This document shows, piece after piece, positions 33,987 through 38,236 of a DNA stretch of 38,236 nucleotides. Every line of letters begins with the position of its first letter. Position 1 is the first letter of the stretch. The position numbers and the translations under genes are program-made. The stretch is taken from NCBI GenBank assembly GCA_025352525.1, contig JANXTG010000036.1, positions 1-38,236 of the forward strand, given 5' to 3'. The notes under the pieces are model-generated. The model had not been told where the DNA came from, made no database searches, and saw nothing but the letters and a program-made list of their open reading frames with translations. Source of the DNA: Ferruginibacter sp. Its GTDB lineage: Bacteria; Bacteroidota; Bacteroidia; Chitinophagales; Chitinophagaceae.

Positions 33987-34061
33987 GATTTAATATCAAA
34001 TAATATTAATTTAAATATCGTAATCTAAAATTTACATAAAAGCATTCGCTCAAACCATCAA

Positions 34062-35111
34062 ATGAAACACTTTAAATTTTACGAAAAAAAGGATATTGTT
34101 TCGCTTACAAAATTGCGACGTTTTGAAACAAAACTTGGTGAACGAATTCAGTATTTAGCAAAAGGCGAATGGCCTGAAGTTTTGCAGGAAAATGCTGCAA
34201 AGTATGTAGTTGTTGGTATTCCCGAAGACATTGGTATAAAAGCAAACTATGGTATTGGTGGTGCAGATTCAAACTGGTATCCATTTTTACATGCATTTTT
34301 AAATATACAAAGCAATGATTTTTGTAGTGGCGAAGATGTGTTACTACTTGGGCATTTTGATTTTGGCGATATAAAATATCTTATAGAAAATAATGCTTAC
34401 AGCGAAGAAGAAAAAATAGATGCTTACCGCCATGCGGTTAATGCAATAGATGATGAAGTGGAAAATATCGTAAAAACAATTTCAGCTTCGGGAAAAATTC
34501 CAGTTGTAATAGGAGGTGGACATAACAATGCATATCCACTATTAAAAGGTACTGCAAAAGGGTTATTAAAAAAAGGATTAGTACCGCTTGCACAAATGAA
34601 TGCCATTAATTTAGATGCGCATACAGATTACAGAACAATGGAAGGCCGGCATAGCGGTAATGGTTTTAGGTATGCAGAATCTGACGGATATTTGGGTAAG
34701 TACAGCATTGTTGGTTTACAGGAAAATTATATTTCACAGAATGTTTTGGTCGATGTGTTATCAAATCCATTTATACAATACACATCTTACGAAGATATTT
34801 TTTTGAGAGAAAAGAAAAGTTTTATACAAGCCGTAGGCCAGGGTGTAGATTTTACAAATGATAATTATACTGGTATTGAACTTGATATAGATTGCATACA
34901 GCATGCATTGTGCAGTACACAATCTCCTTCAGGTATAAGTTTACTTTTGGCCAGACAATTTATTACTTACGTTGCCCGTCATTCCAAAGCTGCATATTTA
35001 CATATTTGCGAAGGCGCTTCACAAATGGCAGATGGCAGAAAAGATGAAACAACCGGAAAATTAATAAGTTATCTGGTAAGTGATTTTATAAAAGGAATGA
35101 ACGAGCGGTGA
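34062..35111 (+). CDS. hutG: Formimidoylglutamase (arginase/ureohydrolase family)
   Basis: Hydrolyses N-formimino-glutamate to glutamate and formamide, the step after HutI. A 349-residue ureohydrolase with the binuclear Mn ligands: H154 in GGGHNNAYP, D185/H187/D189 in NLDAHTDYR, and D275/D277 in ELDIDCIQ. These Bacteroidota proteins form a divergent arginase branch and are usually called arginase or agmatinase; the direct neighbourhood of hutI supports HutG. A 5-formyl-THF cyclo-ligase gene follows 32 bases on. Confidence 0.84.
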   Translation: MKHFKFYEKKDIVSLTKLRRFETKLGERIQYLAKGEWPEVLQENAAKYVVVGIPEDIGIKANYGIGGADSNWYPFLHAFLNIQSNDFCSGEDVLLLGHFDFGDIKYLIENNAYSEEEKIDAYRHAVNAIDDEVENIVKTISASGKIPVVIGGGHNNAYPLLKGTAKGLLKKGLVPLAQMNAINLDAHTDYRTMEGRHSGNGFRYAESDGYLGKYSIVGLQENYISQNVLVDVLSNPFIQYTSYEDIFLREKKSFIQAVGQGVDFTNDNYTGIELDIDCIQHALCSTQSPSGISLLLARQFITYVARHSKAAYLHICEGASQMADGRKDETTGKLISYLVSDFIKGMNER

Positions 35112-35143
35112 GAACTGATTTTAATGAAACGGTTTAAATAGAT

Positions 35144-35710
35144 ATGACAAAAGCTGAAATAAGAAAATTATACAGACAAAAAAGAATGGACTTGTCAGCA
35201 GCCGAAAAAGGCCGGCTCGAAGATCTTATACTGATACAGTTTCAAAGTCTTCATTTGGATATACCCGATAATATAATGAGCTTTTTGCCAATAGAAAACT
35301 ACAACGAATACAATCCTATTTTAATAGAGGAATATTGCTTTTTTAAAAACCCTGCTGCAAATTTAATATACCCTGTAACAAATTTTAAAAACAACTGTTT
35401 AATCCCTGTTGCAACAAAAGAAGATACCATTTTTGAGGTAACCGAATTCCAGATAAATGAGCCGATTAATGGTACGCCGGTTTTGCCGATATCTATACAA
35501 TTAATGTTTATACCCTTGTTGGGCTTTGATTTAAACGGATACCGAGTAGGCTATGGCAAAGGATTTTACGATAAATTGATTGAAACTTGTACCGGCGGCA
35601 TGCTTAAAATTGGGTTTAGTTTTTTTGAACCAATTGAAATAAATGGTGTTAATGAGTTTGATAAAAAAATAAATTTTTGCATAACTCCTCAGCGTATTTA
35701 TCAGTTTTAA
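35144..35710 (+). CDS. 5-formyltetrahydrofolate cyclo-ligase
   Basis: Converts 5-formyl-THF to 5,10-methenyl-THF with ATP, returning this folate to one-carbon metabolism. 188 residues: KAEIRKLYRQKR at the N terminus, MSFLPIENYNEYNP, and the C-terminal signature PLLGFDLNGYRVGYGKGFYDKLI (about 126-148), with the GYGKGFYD nucleotide/phosphate loop. The position after hutG may link histidine-derived one-carbon units to folate (inference), though HutG itself releases formamide. lpxK starts 10 bases after its stop. Confidence 0.94.
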   Translation: MTKAEIRKLYRQKRMDLSAAEKGRLEDLILIQFQSLHLDIPDNIMSFLPIENYNEYNPILIEEYCFFKNPAANLIYPVTNFKNNCLIPVATKEDTIFEVTEFQINEPINGTPVLPISIQLMFIPLLGFDLNGYRVGYGKGFYDKLIETCTGGMLKIGFSFFEPIEINGVNEFDKKINFCITPQRIYQF

Positions 35711-35720
35711 AATTAATGAT

Positions 35721-36779
35721 TTGCTTAAAAGTTTCAGGTATCTGTTGTTTCCGTTCTCACTTATTTACGGCGCTGTAATATTATTCCGTAATTTTTTGTT
35801 TGATAAAAAAATATTCAAATCAGCCTCTTTTAATTTTCCGCTAATATGTGTGGGCAATATTGCAGTTGGGGGAACGGGTAAAACTCCGATGACGGAATAT
35901 TTAATAGAACTGCTGCAACAAAAATATGCTGTTGCCACCTTAAGCAGAGGTTATAAAAGAAAAACAAGAGGTTTTGCAATAGCCAATTCAAAAACTACAG
36001 CACTAGAAATTGGTGATGAACCCATGCAGTTCCATGAAAAATTTGCGGGAATTACGGTAGCAGTTGGCGAGGAACGTTTTGAAGCGATACCGCAGATTTT
36101 GCATGAGTGCCCTAAAACGGAAGTAATTATTTTAGATGATGCTTTTCAACATAGAAGCGTAAATGCAGGATTAAACATTTTATTAACTGAATACAATAAT
36201 TTATACAGCAGGGATTTTATGATGCCTGCAGGAGATCTAAGAGATGTAAGGCTTAGTAGTAAGCGGGCACAAATAATAATTGTAACAAAATGTAAAACCG
36301 GAATAGATGAACAGGAAAAAAAATTAATTGCAAAAGAGTTAAAACTTTTATCTCACCAAAACTTGTTTTTTTCAGAAATTTTATATTCTACTCCTTGCCA
36401 TATTTTTAATAAAAGCAGTTATGAAATGACCGAGAGTACTAATTTATTACTCATTACCGGCATTGCTAACCCTAAACCAATGAAAACTTTTTTAGCTGAA
36501 AATGTCCACAGTTTTGATATGCTTAATTATCCTGACCATCATATTTTTTCAAGCATCGATTTAAAAGATATTTTAAAGCATTTCGATAAAATAAAATCTA
36601 CCGATAAAATAATTCTTACCACTGAAAAAGATGCTGTAAGATTAAAGAAGTTTGAAAAAGAATTGGCCGATTTTCCTATTTATGCTCTTCCCGTAAAAAC
36701 ACACATATTGTTTAATGAAAGTTTAAAATTAAACCATCTTGTACTAGACTATATTTCTGGTTTTAGTAATCCACAGTAA
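35721..36779 (+). CDS. lpxK: Tetraacyldisaccharide 4'-kinase (lipid A)
   Basis: Phosphorylates the 4' position of the lipid A precursor at the inner membrane. 352 residues: an N-terminal membrane-associated segment (LLFPFSLIYGAVILFRNFLF), a P-loop in GNIAVGGTGKTP (45-56), SRGYKRKTRG, D99 in GDEP, and DDAFQHR (139-145), all conserved in LpxK. The start is TTG at 35721; the frame has a stop at 35682-35684 and no ATG between. It shows the organism makes lipid A, so it is Gram-negative. A 108-base AT-rich gap separates it from the converging helicase gene. Confidence 0.94.
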   Translation: MLKSFRYLLFPFSLIYGAVILFRNFLFDKKIFKSASFNFPLICVGNIAVGGTGKTPMTEYLIELLQQKYAVATLSRGYKRKTRGFAIANSKTTALEIGDEPMQFHEKFAGITVAVGEERFEAIPQILHECPKTEVIILDDAFQHRSVNAGLNILLTEYNNLYSRDFMMPAGDLRDVRLSSKRAQIIIVTKCKTGIDEQEKKLIAKELKLLSHQNLFFSEILYSTPCHIFNKSSYEMTESTNLLLITGIANPKPMKTFLAENVHSFDMLNYPDHHIFSSIDLKDILKHFDKIKSTDKIILTTEKDAVRLKKFEKELADFPIYALPVKTHILFNESLKLNHLVLDYISGFSNPQ

Positions 36780-36887
36780 TTTAAGATTTAACTATAAAAT
36801 TTTCAAAACTTTGAAGATTGTGATTAATAAGTCAATAGATAATCAACATTAATTATTCACAGATCATAAACGATTTTTCGTCAAATA

Positions 36888-38216
36888 CTATTTTGCTACA
36901 GCAATTTTCACCTTCTTATTTTTTATTCTTTCATCTTTAGCAAGTTCAACTACATTACCAATTTTAGATTTTCTAACTGCAGCAAAAGCTGTAAAATCTT
37001 TCACTTCAATTAAGCCAATTTCATCTTTTTTAAGATGGCATACATGCGATAGAAACCCAACAATATCAATTTTATTTATCTTGTCTTTTTTTCCTGCATC
37101 AATAAATAATGTGCTCCATTTTGGTTTTTCAGGTAAGGAAAGTTTTTCAGGCAATTCAAAAGTTACTGCGTCGTTGGTAATGTAAGCCGGCAGTTTTTCA
37201 TCTTCACTCCAAATAACATAAACGTTACCGGTAGCATTCATACGGGCTGTACGGCCATTGCGGTGTGTAAATTCAGCTTCTACATGTGGCAAATGATAAT
37301 GTACAATATTTCTGATGTCTGCAATATCCAAACCACGACTTGCAAGGTCTGTCGTTACAAGAATATTCGATGTTGTATTTCTAAATTTTGTAAGTGCAAC
37401 TTCACGGTCTAACTGCTCCATACCGCCATGGTAAAATACATTTACAATGCCTTGGTCGGCCAAAAATTCACTCGTTCTTTCAACTGCATCTCTGTGATTA
37501 CAAAAAATAATGGTAGAAGTATTGTTGCAATAACACACCAATTGTAACAGCGTTTGTAATTTATCTTTATCGTCACTAAGCAAAGTATTTATGCGCAAAC
37601 TTTCATTTTCTGTAGGGTTTTCGGGCAGAAAATTTAGTGTAACGGGTTCCCTCATTTTTACAAATGGTGGAATATCTACCGTGTTTGTTGCAGATGTCAG
37701 CATTCTTTTTTCAACATTTGGCAAGGAGCCAAGAATGAATTGCATTTCTTCAATAAAACCAAGTTCAAGACTCTTATCAAATTCATCTAAAACTAAAAAT
37801 TTTATAAATTCAGTATCAATATTATCTCTTCTAATATGATCAGCCATACGACCGGCAGTTCCTATAATAATGGCAGGTGGCTGTACAAGATTATTTTCTT
37901 CGATTTCTCTTTTATGACCGCCATAACATGCAGTAATTTTATAACCTGTCTGCATTTGTTTTAATACAGATTCTATTTGTAGGGCAAGCTCACGGCTTGG
38001 TACTAAAATTAAAGCCTGGACTTTTCTAATGTCTGAATCCAATGCATTTATAACCGGAAGCAAAAAAGCCAGAGTTTTTCCTGAACCTGTGGCCGACAAT
38101 AATACAATTTGATTGTTTTTTTGAACAGCATCAATGGTAGAGATCTGCATTTCATTTAATTCTTTGATCTTCAACCTGTCAAGAAATTGCTGTTTATTAG
38201 TTTCTGATATGTTCAT
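36888..38216 (-). CDS. DEAD-box RNA helicase, DbpA type
   Basis: A 442-residue ATP-dependent RNA helicase. Motif I is ATGSGKT (42-48), motif II DEFD (144-147) in place of DEAD, motif III SAT (175-177) and motif VI HRNGRTAR (318-325), where most enzymes have HRxGRTGR; the Q motif Gln is Q24. The C-terminal domain (about 365-442, WSTLFIDAGKKDKINKIDIVGFL...IGLIEVKDFTAFAAV) is a DbpA-type RNA-binding domain, which in E. coli targets 23S rRNA hairpin 92, so a role in 50S subunit assembly is likely. TATCTTCG just upstream of the ATG resembles a -7 element. Confidence 0.9.
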   Translation of the reverse strand: MNISETNKQQFLDRLKIKELNEMQISTIDAVQKNNQIVLLSATGSGKTLAFLLPVINALDSDIRKVQALILVPSRELALQIESVLKQMQTGYKITACYGGHKREIEENNLVQPPAIIIGTAGRMADHIRRDNIDTEFIKFLVLDEFDKSLELGFIEEMQFILGSLPNVEKRMLTSATNTVDIPPFVKMREPVTLNFLPENPTENESLRINTLLSDDKDKLQTLLQLVCYCNNTSTIIFCNHRDAVERTSEFLADQGIVNVFYHGGMEQLDREVALTKFRNTTSNILVTTDLASRGLDIADIRNIVHYHLPHVEAEFTHRNGRTARMNATGNVYVIWSEDEKLPAYITNDAVTFELPEKLSLPEKPKWSTLFIDAGKKDKINKIDIVGFLSHVCHLKKDEIGLIEVKDFTAFAAVRKSKIGNVVELAKDERIKNKKVKIAVAK

Positions 38217-38236
38217 TTTGCGAAGATAGCCTTTGT

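Noticed and set aside
34062-35111. Calling the ureohydrolase arginase or agmatinase
   Set aside because: Metal ligands are shared by all family members; the adjacent hutI favours formimidoylglutamase.
1-38236. Mobile elements, prophage, CRISPR arrays, defence islands, tRNA or rRNA genes
   Set aside because: I saw no transposase or integrase motifs, no regularly spaced repeats, no tRNA cloverleaf and no rRNA stretches; codon use and base composition look uniform.

Overview
The window reads as an ordinary chromosomal segment of an AT-rich, Gram-negative member of the Bacteroidota. Chitinophagaceae (Ferruginibacter-like) is my best guess, by inference. Supporting signs are: lipid A genes (lpxK, a kdsC-like phosphatase); lipoproteins and a TonB-dependent receptor with a BtuG-type surface propeller; several upstream sites matching the Bacteroidota promoter -7 element TAnnTTTG; few Shine-Dalgarno sites; and Bacteroidota-typical families (DUF2851, DUF2520, a geranylgeranylglycerol-phosphate transferase-like UbiA protein). 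I see no tRNA, rRNA, CRISPR array, insertion sequence or phage gene. Genes fill almost everything; the only gene-free stretch over 300 bases (27208-27570) holds a cobalamin riboswitch and two terminators.

Layout: 1-388 is the 3' end of a DUF2071 (YqjF-like) gene. 403-4180 (minus) is a compact glycosylasparaginase - cutC - beta-mannosidase cluster that looks suited to breaking down the core of N-linked glycans. 4327-7073 (plus) carries an NtrC-like regulator without a DNA-binding domain and signal peptidase I, closed by a clear terminator. cdd follows at 7217. 7724-12345 (minus) is a five-gene overlapping string led by topA (topA - YcxB-like - SirB1-like - DUF952 - csaA-like). 12562-14489 (plus) holds a DUF2520 dehydrogenase-like protein and an exported esterase. 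14496-15125 (minus) is a lipoprotein with a GyrI-like ligand-binding domain. 15246-19281 (plus) is a run of ferredoxin - iscX - kdsC-like - UbiA-type prenyltransferase - maf - DUF2851. osmC (minus), an outer-membrane-type protein, lipA and an LtaS-like membrane sulfatase-fold protein follow. 23773-28413 (minus) includes a small membrane protein, the B12 uptake pair btuG/btuB under a cobalamin riboswitch, a small unknown protein and a glycine-zipper lipoprotein. 28552-36779 (plus) has a FUSC transporter, an unknown helical protein, a divergent MurC-like ligase, hutI, hutG, 5-formyl-THF cyclo-ligase and lpxK. A DbpA-type RNA helicase (minus) closes the window.

The points most worth a second look are: a beta-mannosidase that seems to have lost two Ig-like domains in frame while keeping its catalytic barrel; the riboswitch whose terminator runs directly into the TTG start codon of btuB; a MurC-like ligase with an altered P-loop beside histidine-degradation genes; a periplasm-facing GyrI-like lipoprotein; and the conserved-looking topA string of poorly characterised genes. 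I did not find a defence system or an obviously new multi-gene machine. All calls come from reading motifs and lengths; no database search was run.
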